This document shows, piece after piece, positions 26,914-35,196 of a DNA stretch of 64,000 bases. The notes under the pieces were generated by a model. It was not told the origin of the DNA and searched no databases. It was given only the letters and a program-made list of their open reading frames with translations. Location of the stretch: positions 124,001 to 188,000 of the forward strand of contig NZ_BJNM01000001.1 in NCBI RefSeq assembly GCF_006539685.1, written 5' to 3'. Within the stretch, counting starts at the first letter, position 1, and each line of letters starts with the position of its first letter. A program made the position numbers and the translations under genes. Origin of the DNA: Gluconobacter oxydans (lineage in GTDB: Bacteria; Pseudomonadota; Alphaproteobacteria; Acetobacterales; Acetobacteraceae).

Positions 26914-27489
26914 ATGGATGATCGTGTCGCACAGGTTCTGGAGCTTTATCACGAGCGGCTTCAGGCCGAGCGCGAAGAGCGCAATGCCGGGATCCACCGC
27001 CCCAATTCCGAACGGTTTCTGGCTGTGGGCCGCCGGACCGGACAGCTCATCAGCATTCTCGAACTGGGAACGTCCTACGGCTATTCCACAATCTGGCTGG
27101 CAGAGGCAGCACGGACTGCGGGCGGGCGGCTCGTGACGATGGAGCTGGAGCCGCACAAGATCGCCTATGCCCGCGACATGGCGGAGCGGGCCGGGTTGGC
27201 CGATTACGTCGATTTCCGCCACGGCGATGCGCTGAGCCTGATCGGCCGGATGGACGATGGCATCGACTTCGTCCTGATGGATCTGTGGAAGGACCTCTAT
27301 GTGCCCTGCCTTGAGGCCGTCCTGCCGAAGCTCGCTCCGGGCGCCATCATCGTGGCGGACAACATGCGCGTTCCCGGTGGCGAAGATGCGCGAAAGTACC
27401 AGCAAGCCGTCCGCGCCATCCCGCACATGCTGAGCGTGCCGCTGCCCGTGGGGACAGGGCTCGAAGTCAGCCGGTATCTCCCCGTTTAA
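26914..27489 (+). CDS. SAM-dependent O-methyltransferase family protein
   Basis: Class I methyltransferase of 191 residues. Motif I is LELGTSYGYST (residues 49-59), the acidic residue binding the ribose is Glu77 in VTMELEPHK, and the catechol-type motif LMDLWKDLY (121-129) carries the Asp-Lys pair also present in catechol O-methyltransferase-like enzymes; IIVADN follows at about 145-150. In catechol methyltransferases such residues hold a divalent metal and the hydroxyl acceptor. Its position behind a catecholate-type siderophore receptor makes a catechol or siderophore substrate possible, but that is inference. It lies 104 bases after the Sel1 gene on the same strand. Confidence 0.85.
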   Translation: MDDRVAQVLELYHERLQAEREERNAGIHRPNSERFLAVGRRTGQLISILELGTSYGYSTIWLAEAARTAGGRLVTMELEPHKIAYARDMAERAGLADYVDFRHGDALSLIGRMDDGIDFVLMDLWKDLYVPCLEAVLPKLAPGAIIVADNMRVPGGEDARKYQQAVRAIPHMLSVPLPVGTGLEVSRYLPV

Positions 27490-27547
27490 ATCCCTGTTTT
27501 TCTGACATCAAACTGCGTCCGGCGCTGTGCCGGCACAAGAAAGCAAC

Positions 27548-28123
27548 ATGTTCAAGACATTCATGAACCGATACGGAACCCCACTGACGACCGGGTTCTT
27601 CATTGTCTCCGGCGTCACGGGCGTGGCGCTGTTCTTCCACTGGGGGCCGACAGCGTTTCATCCCATCCATGAATGGCTGAGCATGGTGCTTCTCGCACCC
27701 TTCATCCTTCATCTGGTGAAGAACTGGACCTCGCTGGTCAATTACGCCCGTCGCAAGACGCTGTATGTGCCGCTGATCATCGCGTTCGCGGGCTGCATCC
27801 CGTTCTTCTTCCAGGCACCCAGCGGCCATGCGGGTAACCGGCAGACCGCGTTCATGGCGCTCCCGGTTCTGGAACACGCGCCGCTCACGCTGCTGGCGCC
27901 TCTGGTCCATACGGATGCAGACGCTCTCGTGCACCGCCTTCAGGCACAGGGCTATACGGTCAGCTCGGCGGATCAGACGCTCGACGATATCGCAAAGGCG
28001 TCCGGACATCCCGTCAATGATACGGTGGTCGCAGTCCTTCAGCGCCCGCATGACCATGCCGGTCCGGGTGACGGATCAGGCCATGGGGGCCATCACCAGC
28101 ACCCCGAACAGCATCAGGACTGA
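27548..28123 (+). CDS. DUF4405 membrane protein with His-rich C-terminus
   Basis: Inner-membrane protein of 191 residues. Helices cover about residues 12-30, 43-59 and 73-88. The DUF4405 core has His31, His38, His41 in FHPIHEW and His55 in LHLVKNW, arranged like haem-ligating His residues of b-type membrane cytochromes; haem binding is inferred. A soluble part (LDDIAKASGHPVNDTVVAVL) is typical of the family. The last 24 residues hold seven His (HDHAGPGDGSGHGGHHQHPE), suited to metal binding. Genes upstream are iron-uptake related and a strong terminator follows, so this closes the block. A role in iron reduction or handling is plausible but unproven. Confidence 0.8.
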   Translation: MFKTFMNRYGTPLTTGFFIVSGVTGVALFFHWGPTAFHPIHEWLSMVLLAPFILHLVKNWTSLVNYARRKTLYVPLIIAFAGCIPFFFQAPSGHAGNRQTAFMALPVLEHAPLTLLAPLVHTDADALVHRLQAQGYTVSSADQTLDDIAKASGHPVNDTVVAVLQRPHDHAGPGDGSGHGGHHQHPEQHQD

Positions 28124-28129
28124 GATACA

Positions 28130-28156
28130 AAAGCCCCGGTCTGACCGGGGCTTTTT
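28130..28156 (+). terminator. Rho-independent terminator after DUF4405 gene
   Basis: 9-bp perfect stem AGCCCCGGT with ACCGGGGCT, loop CTG, followed by TTTTT. It ends the receptor/Sel1/methyltransferase/DUF4405 block. Confidence 0.9.
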
Positions 28157-28226
28157 CATATCCGCCTGAAATCCGGTCCCCGGACACGAAACGACATGCA
28201 AGAGGATGCGAATCATCCTTGATAGT

Positions 28227-28245
28227 GAGAATGACTCTCATTATC
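28227..28245. promoter_or_regulatory. Fur box upstream of exbB-exbD-tonB
   Basis: GAGAATGACTCTCATTATC matches 15 of 19 consensus positions, with overlapping GATAGTGAGAATGA to its left. It lies 38 bases before the exbB start, where bound Fur would block the promoter. Confidence 0.8.
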
Positions 28246-28283
28246 GTCGATTCAGTATTCCCGCAGTTCCAACAGGTGCCGTG

Positions 28284-29009
28284 ATGTCCCTTAGCTTTTC
28301 CCCCTGGCAGATGTTTCTCGACGCCGGCCCGGTCGTGCGGGGCGTCATGACAATTCTTGCAATGGCCTCGCTCGTGACCTGGACGATCTTCATTGCCAAA
28401 ACCATCGAACTGCAGCGCCTGCGCTCGCGTCTGAAGAAGTCGGAAATCACGCTCGAAGACGCCGAGACGCTGGATATCGGCGAGGAATGGACGCGCACCG
28501 GATCGGGCTCCGGTATCGCCCATGCCATGGTCATGGCCGCCGAAGTGGAGCGTCAGCGCTCGCAGGACATTCCGGGCGACCGCGAGGGCATCAAGGAGCG
28601 GATCGTGCTGCATCTTGAAAGGCTGGAAGCCGCTGAAGGTCGCCGCCTGATGCGGGGGACGGGCGTTCTTGCGACCATCGGCGCGACGTCGCCGTTTGTC
28701 GGGCTGTTCGGCACGGTCTGGGGCATCATGTCATCCTTCACGGGCATTGCGGCCGCCCATGCCACCAGCCTCGCCGTCGTGGCGCCGGGCATTGCCGAAG
28801 CGCTTCTGGCAACCGCACTCGGGCTCGTTGCCGCCATTCCGGCCGTAGTCATTTACAATCATCTCGCCCGCCAGACGGCAGCCTGCCGCGCCTGTCTTGC
28901 GGATCTGACGTCGCTCGTGATGCGTCTGGTGTCGAGGGATCTGGCGCGTGGGATCAATGGCGGCAAGGTGATCCGCTTTGGCCGCGATACGCTGGCTGCG
29001 GCAGAGTAA
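28284..29009 (+). CDS. exbB: ExbB, TonB-system proton channel subunit
   Basis: Inner-membrane MotA/TolQ/ExbB protein of 241 residues. Helix 1 is VMTILAMASLVTWTIFI; the large cytoplasmic loop contains ERIVLHLERLEAAEGRRL; then comes the family signature GVLATIGATSPFVGLFGTVWGIMSSF and the helix ALLATALGLVAAIPAVVIYN. It uses proton flow to energise TonB. The ATG at 28284 is chosen because MSLSFSPWQMFLDA is the usual N-terminus; the upstream frame overlaps the Fur box. First gene of an iron-regulated exbB-exbD-tonB operon that probably energises the four TonB receptors in this window. Confidence 0.95.
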   Translation: MSLSFSPWQMFLDAGPVVRGVMTILAMASLVTWTIFIAKTIELQRLRSRLKKSEITLEDAETLDIGEEWTRTGSGSGIAHAMVMAAEVERQRSQDIPGDREGIKERIVLHLERLEAAEGRRLMRGTGVLATIGATSPFVGLFGTVWGIMSSFTGIAAAHATSLAVVAPGIAEALLATALGLVAAIPAVVIYNHLARQTAACRACLADLTSLVMRLVSRDLARGINGGKVIRFGRDTLAAAE

Positions 29010-29015
29010 GCTTCC

Positions 29016-29465
29016 ATGGCCATCCGGATCCGCCATGCGGACGAAACCGTGCTCGAAGCGCACGAAATCAATGTCACGCCGTTCATTGATGTCATGCTGG
29101 TGCTGCTCGTGATCTTCATGGTCACGGCTCCGCTCACGACCGTCAACGTCCCCGTCGATCTGCCATCCTCCACGCAGCAGACAGCACCCCGGCCGGACGA
29201 ACCCGTCTTTCTGACCGTCAAGGCGGATCACAATCTGGCCCTCGGCGAAAACGACGTGCCCGCCGCGCAGCTGACCGAAGCACTCGCGGCCGCGACCAAG
29301 GGCAATCGCGACGAACGCATTTTCCTGCGCGCCGACAAGACCGTGGATTACGGTACGCTCATGGACGTCATGGACCATCTGCGAAGCGCGGGCTATCTCA
29401 AGGTGGCGCTCGTGACGCTTCAAGGCCAGACGACACAAGGCCAGACGACCGGAACGACGCCCTGA
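29016..29465 (+). CDS. exbD: ExbD, TonB-system proton channel subunit
   Basis: Protein of 149 residues with the invariant helix INVTPFIDVMLVLLVIFMV at residues 19-37, where the Asp is the proton-carrying residue in the ExbB-ExbD channel. A periplasmic domain follows (VFLTVKADHNLALG, IFLRADKTVDYGTLMDVM). The last residues contain a short duplicated QGQTT motif. It follows exbB after 6 bases, and its TGA overlaps the tonB ATG by one base, so the three genes are translationally linked. Confidence 0.95.
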   Translation: MAIRIRHADETVLEAHEINVTPFIDVMLVLLVIFMVTAPLTTVNVPVDLPSSTQQTAPRPDEPVFLTVKADHNLALGENDVPAAQLTEALAAATKGNRDERIFLRADKTVDYGTLMDVMDHLRSAGYLKVALVTLQGQTTQGQTTGTTP

Positions 29466-30298
29466 TGTCGGACGGGCTGATCTCCGCGCAAGCGACGCTG
29501 CCGAGTTTTCGGGAATGGTACGCCGCAACATGCCGTCTGGAAGACCGCCGGAGCGTAAGGCTCTGGGGTGGCTCGGCGTTGGGCGTTGTCGTCCTCACAG
29601 GGGCTGTCCTGCTCTGGGCGGTAACGTCTGCCCATCCCCAGCCCATTCTGGCGGCGGAACCGCCTCCGGCTGCGATCAGCATCGATCTCGCGCCTGTCCC
29701 CGCGCCGGTTCCGGCCCCGCAGCAGGATGTTGATCCCGGTCCGCAGCAGGCAGTGGCCTCGACGGAGCCGCAGCCGGAAGATCCTCCCAAGGTCGAAGCT
29801 CCACCAAGCCCCGCGCCCAGCCCGCCGGTCCCGGTGCCCAAGCCGGAAAAAATCAGGCCGCACAAGCCGAGTGTGCACAAGCCGCTCCCGCCCGTTCCGG
29901 TCAAAGCGCCGCCTGCGGAAAAGACAACAGCCCCGCGCACTGTGGAAGCCCAGCCCACGACCAGCCCGAGCGCCGCTTCGGCCAGCACGTCCAGTCATGC
30001 ATCGCATGACCCCGTCACCTGGCAGGGCGAGCTTCTGGCGCGTCTGGAACGGTTCAAGCGCTATCCGCAGGAAGCCCAGTCCACGCATCAGGAAGGAACG
30101 TCCCTGCTGCATTTCGTCATGGACCGCAAAGGCCATGTCCTGAGCGCCAGCCTCAAGCGCAGCGCGGGGCATGATCTGCTGGATGCGGAGACGCTGGCCC
30201 TGATCCACCGTGCCGAACCGCTGCCCATTCCGCCCGACAGTGTGCAGGGCGATCCGCTGTCCCTGACGGTTCCCATCGAGTTCTATCTGGAACACTGA
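29465..30298 (+). CDS. tonB: TonB energy transducer
   Basis: Protein of 277 residues. After a cytoplasmic N-terminus of about 30 residues there is one membrane helix (GVVVLTGAVLLWAV), then a periplasmic proline-rich region from about residue 70 to 160 with many PAP, PEP and KP units, a Ser/Ala linker, and a TonB C-terminal domain beginning WQGELLARLERFKRYP and containing GHVLSASLKRSAGHDLLDAE. It transmits energy from ExbB-ExbD to outer-membrane receptors. Its ATG overlaps the exbD stop. The N-terminal cytoplasmic extension is longer than in E. coli TonB, which is common in alphaproteobacteria. Confidence 0.95.
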   Translation: MSDGLISAQATLPSFREWYAATCRLEDRRSVRLWGGSALGVVVLTGAVLLWAVTSAHPQPILAAEPPPAAISIDLAPVPAPVPAPQQDVDPGPQQAVASTEPQPEDPPKVEAPPSPAPSPPVPVPKPEKIRPHKPSVHKPLPPVPVKAPPAEKTTAPRTVEAQPTTSPSAASASTSSHASHDPVTWQGELLARLERFKRYPQEAQSTHQEGTSLLHFVMDRKGHVLSASLKRSAGHDLLDAETLALIHRAEPLPIPPDSVQGDPLSLTVPIEFYLEH

Positions 30299-30336
30299 TC
30301 CGCTTTCCCCCTAAACAGCGCGCAGGGGGAAATGAC

Positions 30337-31203
30337 ATGGATATCGTTCTCGGCGCCTCAGGACATGTGGGCGGCACGGTCGCCAGACGCCTGCTGGAGC
30401 AGGGGCGGCCGGTCACGGTCGTTCTGCATCGTCCGGAACAGGCCGCTGCATGGTCTGCCCGCGGGGCCAGCGTGGCCGTGCTCGATGTTCACGACACGGC
30501 GGCCCTGACGGCGGCTTTCTGCAAAGCCCGGCGCGCATTTCTGCTGAACCCGCCTGCCAGCCCGTCGCTGGATGTGGACCGCGAAGAACGCCGCACGATC
30601 CAGTCCATTCTTGACGCCGTCCGGGGAGCTTCTCTGGAAAAGATCGTCGTGCAATCGACCTATGGCGCGCAGGACAACTCGCATTGTGGGGATCTGGGGA
30701 GCCTGTACACTTTCGAGCAGGGCGCGCGGGAAATGGGAGTGCCGCTCTGTGTCGTGAGGGCGGCGTATTTCATGAGCAACTGGTACGGTGCTCTGTCCAC
30801 TGCGCGGCAGTCAGGGGTATTTCCCAGCCTGCTGCCAAAGGATCTCAAAGCCCCGATGGTCGCGCCGCAGGATGTGGACGAACTGGCGGCCCGTCTTCTG
30901 GTCGCCCCAGTGGAAGAGACGGGTACTTACAGCATCGAAGGCCCCGAGACCTATACGCTGGAAAACGTCGCAACAGCCCTCAGCGCCGTGCTGGGGCGGG
31001 ATGTGACAGTCGACGAAATCCCGCGTCCGGAGTGGCCGGAGTTCTATCGCAGTCACGGCTTCTGCCCCGAAGCCGCGCAGTCCTATGCCACGATGACGGG
31101 GATTTTTGTGGACGGACGCTATGAGCGTCCGCGCACGCCCTTGCGGGGTGCGACGGATCTTCAGACCTGCCTGCGCAATCAGGCGTCGATATCGTCCAGA
31201 TAA
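30337..31203 (+). CDS. NmrA-like NAD(P)-binding protein
   Basis: Atypical short-chain dehydrogenase of 288 residues. The Rossmann start is MDIVLGASGHVGGTVARRL with the NmrA-type GASGHVG loop; RRAFLLNPPAS and VVQSTYGAQDN follow where SDRs have the NAG and catalytic regions, without a YxxxK pair. Such proteins act as NAD(P)H sensors or quinone and azo reductases. It is 38 bases behind tonB, so it may be read as part of that transcript. Its last 25 bases overlap the end of the convergent DyP peroxidase gene. Confidence 0.82.
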   Translation: MDIVLGASGHVGGTVARRLLEQGRPVTVVLHRPEQAAAWSARGASVAVLDVHDTAALTAAFCKARRAFLLNPPASPSLDVDREERRTIQSILDAVRGASLEKIVVQSTYGAQDNSHCGDLGSLYTFEQGAREMGVPLCVVRAAYFMSNWYGALSTARQSGVFPSLLPKDLKAPMVAPQDVDELAARLLVAPVEETGTYSIEGPETYTLENVATALSAVLGRDVTVDEIPRPEWPEFYRSHGFCPEAAQSYATMTGIFVDGRYERPRTPLRGATDLQTCLRNQASISSR

Positions 31204-32108
31204 TCGGCTGACGGGACGAAGAACAGCGTGCCCGTAACAGGGCGGCTGTAATCCAGCAGGCGGTCGTAATTCCCTTCCGGCTTGCCGACGAACATGTTGT
31301 GCAGCATTTCCTCGGTCACGGACGGGGAGCGGGCATAGCCGATGAAATAGGTGCCGAACTCGCCCTTTCCGGCTTCACCGAACGGCATGTTGTCCCGCAG
31401 GATATCGACCTGCTTGCCGTTGCGCGTCACGACGTTCAGCGCGTTATGCGCGTAAGCGGGCTTTGTTTTGTCATCAAGCTCGACATTGGAGAGCTTTTTA
31501 CGGCCGATGATCTTTTCCTGCATCTCGATTGGCAGGGTGTTCCAGGCGTCGAGATCGTGGAAGTATTTCTGGGTGATGACGTAGCTGCCGCCTTTGAACG
31601 CCGGATCTTCATCGCCGATGATTGCGGCTTCGCATGCTGCGGCGTTTTCCGGGTTTTCCGTGCCGTCCACGAAGCCGATCAGGTCCCGGTCATCGAAATA
31701 CTTGAAGCCGTGGACTTCATCGACAACCGTGCACACGCTGCGCAGGCGATCCATGACCAGCTTGGCCATCTCGAAACACATATCCATGCGCGTGGCGCGG
31801 ATATGAAAGAGCATGTCGCCGGGCGTGGAAACGGCGTGATGGACGCCTTTGATTTCCTGAAACGGGTGCAGTTCTTTCGGACGCGGACCGGGAAAGAGAC
31901 GGTCCCAGGCGGCAGATCCAAAGCCGAGGACGCAGGAAAGCTGCCCGTTCAGGTCCCGGAAACCCACCGTACGGCGCAGCCCCGAGAGGTCCGCGCACAG
32001 ACTGCGGATGGTCTTTTCCGCGTCCGTGCCGGGATTGATGTTCAGGACCAGAAAAATGGCGGCCCGGGTCAGGGGCGCGGCAACGGGTTGAGGCGTGGTG
32101 TCGGACAT
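31179..32108 (-). CDS. Dye-decolorizing (DyP-type) haem peroxidase
   Basis: YfeX/DyP-type peroxidase of 309 residues without a signal peptide, using MSDTTPQPV as start; an upstream in-frame ATG would add 20 residues. The GXXDG signature is GFVDGTENP (Asp148), the likely proximal haem ligand is His221 in AYAHNALN, and Arg238 in ILRDNMPFG is the distal arginine. It reduces peroxides with a broad range of donors; YfeX has also been linked to iron release from haem, which would fit the iron genes upstream, but that is speculative. It overlaps the convergent NmrA-like gene by 25 bases. Confidence 0.92.
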   Translation of the reverse strand: MSDTTPQPVAAPLTRAAIFLVLNINPGTDAEKTIRSLCADLSGLRRTVGFRDLNGQLSCVLGFGSAAWDRLFPGPRPKELHPFQEIKGVHHAVSTPGDMLFHIRATRMDMCFEMAKLVMDRLRSVCTVVDEVHGFKYFDDRDLIGFVDGTENPENAAACEAAIIGDEDPAFKGGSYVITQKYFHDLDAWNTLPIEMQEKIIGRKKLSNVELDDKTKPAYAHNALNVVTRNGKQVDILRDNMPFGEAGKGEFGTYFIGYARSPSVTEEMLHNMFVGKPEGNYDRLLDYSRPVTGTLFFVPSADYLDDIDA

Positions 32109-32260
32109 CGGAACAGTCTTTCCATCAGCGTGGCAATATATGTCTGCCCCGTTGATAGCGCGCTCCATGTCGAACGAACAGATTACGAAAACGGGTGAGC
32201 TCCGTTTTGAAATACGGACTGCGTGCAGTAGTGTCCGGCCACAAACGGAAAAAGGTTATC

Positions 32261-32611
32261 ATGGACAGTAATCTGAAATGCCCGGTCTGCGGGTGCGAAC
32301 ACGTTTATCCGGATGGTGCGCTGTGGATGTGCCCGGAATGCGCGCATGAGTGGAACCCGGCCGAGACGGCAGCGGAGAGCGGCGAGGCTTCTGCTGAAAT
32401 CCGCGATGCCAACGGCAATGTCCTGGCCGATGGCGACAGCGTGACGGTCATCAAGGATCTGAAGATCAAGGGCTCGTCCATGGTCGTCAAGGGCGGCACC
32501 AAGGTGAAGAACATCCGTCTTTCGGACGGCGGCGACGGGCATGACATCGCCTGCAAGATCCCCGGGATCGGCGCGATGAACCTCAAATCCGAGTTCGTCA
32601 GGAAGGCCTGA
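32261..32611 (+). CDS. phnA: PhnA/YjdM family zinc-ribbon protein
   Basis: Small cytoplasmic protein of 116 residues. The N-terminal zinc ribbon has Cys7, Cys10, Cys24 and Cys27 (LKCPVCGC and [10 protein letters not shown]), followed by the conserved PhnA domain with [17 protein letters not shown] and [16 protein letters not shown]. Despite the name, PhnA is not required for phosphonate breakdown in E. coli and its function is unclear. An upstream frame extension is ignored because AAAGG precedes the ATG at 32261. Its 3' end overlaps the convergent SulP gene by 14 bases. Confidence 0.92.
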   Translation: MDSNLKCPVCGCEHVYPDGALWMCPECAHEWNPAETAAESGEASAEIRDANGNVLADGDSVTVIKDLKIKGSSMVVKGGTKVKNIRLSDGGDGHDIACKIPGIGAMNLKSEFVRKA

Positions 32612-34286
32612 CGGTTGGAGGGGGCACTGTGGTGTCCCCGAGGATCTGGTGGGCGGCTTTCAGCGCCGTATGCAGTTCGGCGTAGATATTGCCGTCCCCC
32701 AGCGCCGGGGTGATGTGGTGCCGGTCCATATCGGCCCGCAGATAGACGCTCACCCGCCCGAAGAGCAGCGCAATGCCGCGCTGGTGCAGTTGCGCGATCA
32801 GGTCCCGCAGGTCGGCGGCAGCGGAATAGTCGATGTCGGTGACGGGGCTTGCATCCAGCACGACACAGCGGACGGGATGGGGCGCATGCTCCACCAGATC
32901 CAGAAGATCCTGCCGAAAGCGCGTCGAATTGGCGTAGAACAGATCCGCGCAGAAGCGGAAGACGATCAACCCCGGCGCGCTTTCCAGCCCGTCTTTTGCG
33001 GGCAGGGCTTCCAGAACGCCGGCCGTCGGGGACTGTTGCAGCACCATCGTATGCGGCTCGTAGCTGTGCCGGACATGGCGGAACAGCGAGAGCGCGATGG
33101 CAAGGAAAATGCCTTCCTCGACGCCAACCCCCACAACGACGGCGGCTGTCGTGACGGCCAGCCAGAACTCACCGGGGCTTTCTTGCCGGATCGCACGCCG
33201 GCTTTTCAGATCGATCATGCCGACCGCAACGGTAAAGACGATCCCTGCCAGAACGCAGCGAGGCAGGGCTTCGAGCGGTCGCGTGAGGAACAGCAGCACC
33301 ATGAGCGTCACGCAGGCGAACGTGACCTGTGCCACCTGCGTGCGGGCACCGGACCGCACGGCCATGGCCGTCTGCGTCGGGCTGCCATTGACGGTGAAGG
33401 TCCCGCTCAGTCCCGCTGCGACATTGGCAGCAGACAGACCCAGAAGATCGCGGTCCTCATCAACGGTTTCATGAAACCGCTCCCCGAAGACCCGGGACGT
33501 GGCCGCACTCTGCGCGATGATGACGAACACGCAGAACGCCGCGACAGGCAGAAGGGCCAGAAGCTCGTTCCAGGAGACGTCCGGCAGGCCGAAATGCGGC
33601 AACCCACCCGCAACATGTCCCAGTGTCGGAACACCGTGATGGGACAGGTTCAGCCCCATGCTCAGCGCAATACTGCCGATCACGACGTAGAGCCCGGCCG
33701 GAAGATGCGGCGCAAGGCGCTGCCCGGTCATGAGAATGCCGACCGTCACCGCCGAGAGAGCCGCGACCATGAGGCTCCCATGCGGGATCTGACGGAAGGT
33801 CTCGTAAGCCTGCACCAGCGGATTATGTGCGCTGACCGACACGCCCAGCATGTCATGCAGCATGGCGATGCAGACCTGCACGCCCACCCCGGCCAGAAAT
33901 CCCGTCAGCACGGTGCGGGACAGGAAATCCGCCAGAAACCCCAGCCGGAAGACCCGCGCCACCAGCAGAAGTGCCGCGCAGAGGAGTGCGGTCATGCTGA
34001 CGAGCGCGATGTAATGCGCGCTTTCGGGCGGTGCCATCTTGCCGATCGCGCTTGAGAAAATGGCCGCCGTCGCGGAATCAGCAGCCACGACCAGGTGCCG
34101 GGATGAACCGAATGCTGCGAAGGCCACAAGTGGCAGCAGGACCGTATAAAGCCCCGTGACTGCTGGCATGGCCGCGATGCGCGTATAGCCCAGAACCTGC
34201 GGAATATTCACCGAGGCAAGGGAAAGACCTGCGACAATATCCGTCCACCCGCGACGGGGTCCGGTGGGGTGCTGCTGTTCCGACAT
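32598..34286 (-). CDS. SulP family anion transporter with STAS domain
   Basis: Inner-membrane transporter of 562 residues. The start [14 protein letters not shown] is followed directly by the SulP domain ([41 protein letters not shown]) with about 12 helices and the conserved [20 protein letters not shown]-terminal STAS domain begins around [16 protein letters not shown] and includes [16 protein letters not shown]. SulP proteins carry sulfate, bicarbonate or other anions; the residues here do not decide between them. The ORF could extend 78 residues upstream but that part is not protein-like. Confidence 0.92.
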   Translation of the reverse strand: MSEQQHPTGPRRGWTDIVAGLSLASVNIPQVLGYTRIAAMPAVTGLYTVLLPLVAFAAFGSSRHLVVAADSATAAIFSSAIGKMAPPESAHYIALVSMTALLCAALLLVARVFRLGFLADFLSRTVLTGFLAGVGVQVCIAMLHDMLGVSVSAHNPLVQAYETFRQIPHGSLMVAALSAVTVGILMTGQRLAPHLPAGLYVVIGSIALSMGLNLSHHGVPTLGHVAGGLPHFGLPDVSWNELLALLPVAAFCVFVIIAQSAATSRVFGERFHETVDEDRDLLGLSAANVAAGLSGTFTVNGSPTQTAMAVRSGARTQVAQVTFACVTLMVLLFLTRPLEALPRCVLAGIVFTVAVGMIDLKSRRAIRQESPGEFWLAVTTAAVVVGVGVEEGIFLAIALSLFRHVRHSYEPHTMVLQQSPTAGVLEALPAKDGLESAPGLIVFRFCADLFYANSTRFRQDLLDLVEHAPHPVRCVVLDASPVTDIDYSAAADLRDLIAQLHQRGIALLFGRVSVYLRADMDRHHITPALGDGNIYAELHTALKAAHQILGDTTVPPPTVRPS

Positions 34287-34422
34287 GAGATGTGTTCTAG
34301 GCCTTTGCGGGAAGGATGTCTTCACAATGTCCAACAGGTGGTTGGGTCCGGCCCGAAAATGCCTCATGATCTGGCAGCTCAAAGACGGATCTTTCGTCAG
34401 TGCAGTCAGAAGGAACAGGATC

Positions 34423-35154
34423 ATGACCCACAGAGTAGCGCTCATTACCGGTGGATCACGCGGTATCGGTGCGGCGATCGCGCTGAAGCTGGCGCAGGAT
34501 GGCTTCGATATCGCCATCACCTATGCCCGCAACGAAAAAGCCGCGCAGAAAGTCGTGTCAGAAGTTGAGGCGCTGGGCCGCAAGGCCGTCGCCGTTCAGG
34601 CCGATGGCGGCAGCACGGATGGCAATATCGCAGCCATCACGAAGACACATGAAGCCTTCGGACGTCTGGATGCGCTGGTGTGCAACGCGGGCATCTATCC
34701 CTACGGCCCGATTGCCCAGATGACCGTCACGCAGATCGAGGAGGTCCTGAACCTCAACCTGCGCGCTGCGATGGTCGAGACGGTTGAGGCCCTGAAATAT
34801 ATGAAGACGGGTGGCCGCCTGATCTATATCGGCTCGGCCTTTGGTGAGCGTGCGCCATTCCCGGGCATCTCGCTCTATGCAGCGACGAAGGCCGGTCTGA
34901 TCGGCTTTACGAAGGGTGTGGCTCGGGATCTCGGCCCACAGGGTATTACCGCGAATGTCGTCGAGCCCGGCCCGATTGCAACGGATCTCAATCCCGAGGA
35001 CGGCGCGGCCGCTGCTGTCATTCGCAAATTCACGGCCACGGAATCCTACGGCAAGGTCAATGATATTGCCCGCACCGTGTCGTTCCTCGCCAGCCCGGAT
35101 GCGTCCTACATCACGGGTGCGTCCATCCTGGTGGATGGCGGTCTCGTCGCCTGA
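34423..35154 (+). CDS. SDR family oxidoreductase
   Basis: Classical short-chain dehydrogenase of 243 residues. TGGSRGIG (residues 9-16) is the cofactor loop, CNAGIYPYG the NAG motif, Ser in IYIGSAFGER and YAATK the catalytic Tyr-Lys. The C-terminus SYITGASILVDGGLVA is typical. A ribosome site AGGAACAGGA precedes the ATG at 34423. The nearest families are FabG-like NADP-dependent reductases; acetic acid bacteria carry many that reduce ketones and polyols. It stands alone, divergent from sulP and followed by a strong terminator. Confidence 0.92.
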   Translation: MTHRVALITGGSRGIGAAIALKLAQDGFDIAITYARNEKAAQKVVSEVEALGRKAVAVQADGGSTDGNIAAITKTHEAFGRLDALVCNAGIYPYGPIAQMTVTQIEEVLNLNLRAAMVETVEALKYMKTGGRLIYIGSAFGERAPFPGISLYAATKAGLIGFTKGVARDLGPQGITANVVEPGPIATDLNPEDGAAAAVIRKFTATESYGKVNDIARTVSFLASPDASYITGASILVDGGLVA

Positions 35155-35162
35155 GACCGAAA

Positions 35163-35189
35163 ACGGCTCCCTCGCTGTGAGGGAGCCGT
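35163..35189. terminator. Bidirectional terminator between SDR and TonB receptor
   Basis: 11-bp perfect stem ACGGCTCCCTC with GAGGGAGCCGT, loop GCTGT. On the minus strand it is followed by TTTTC, on the plus strand by a weak T-rich stretch. It lies between two convergent genes. Confidence 0.85.
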
Positions 35190-35196
35190 CGTTGCT

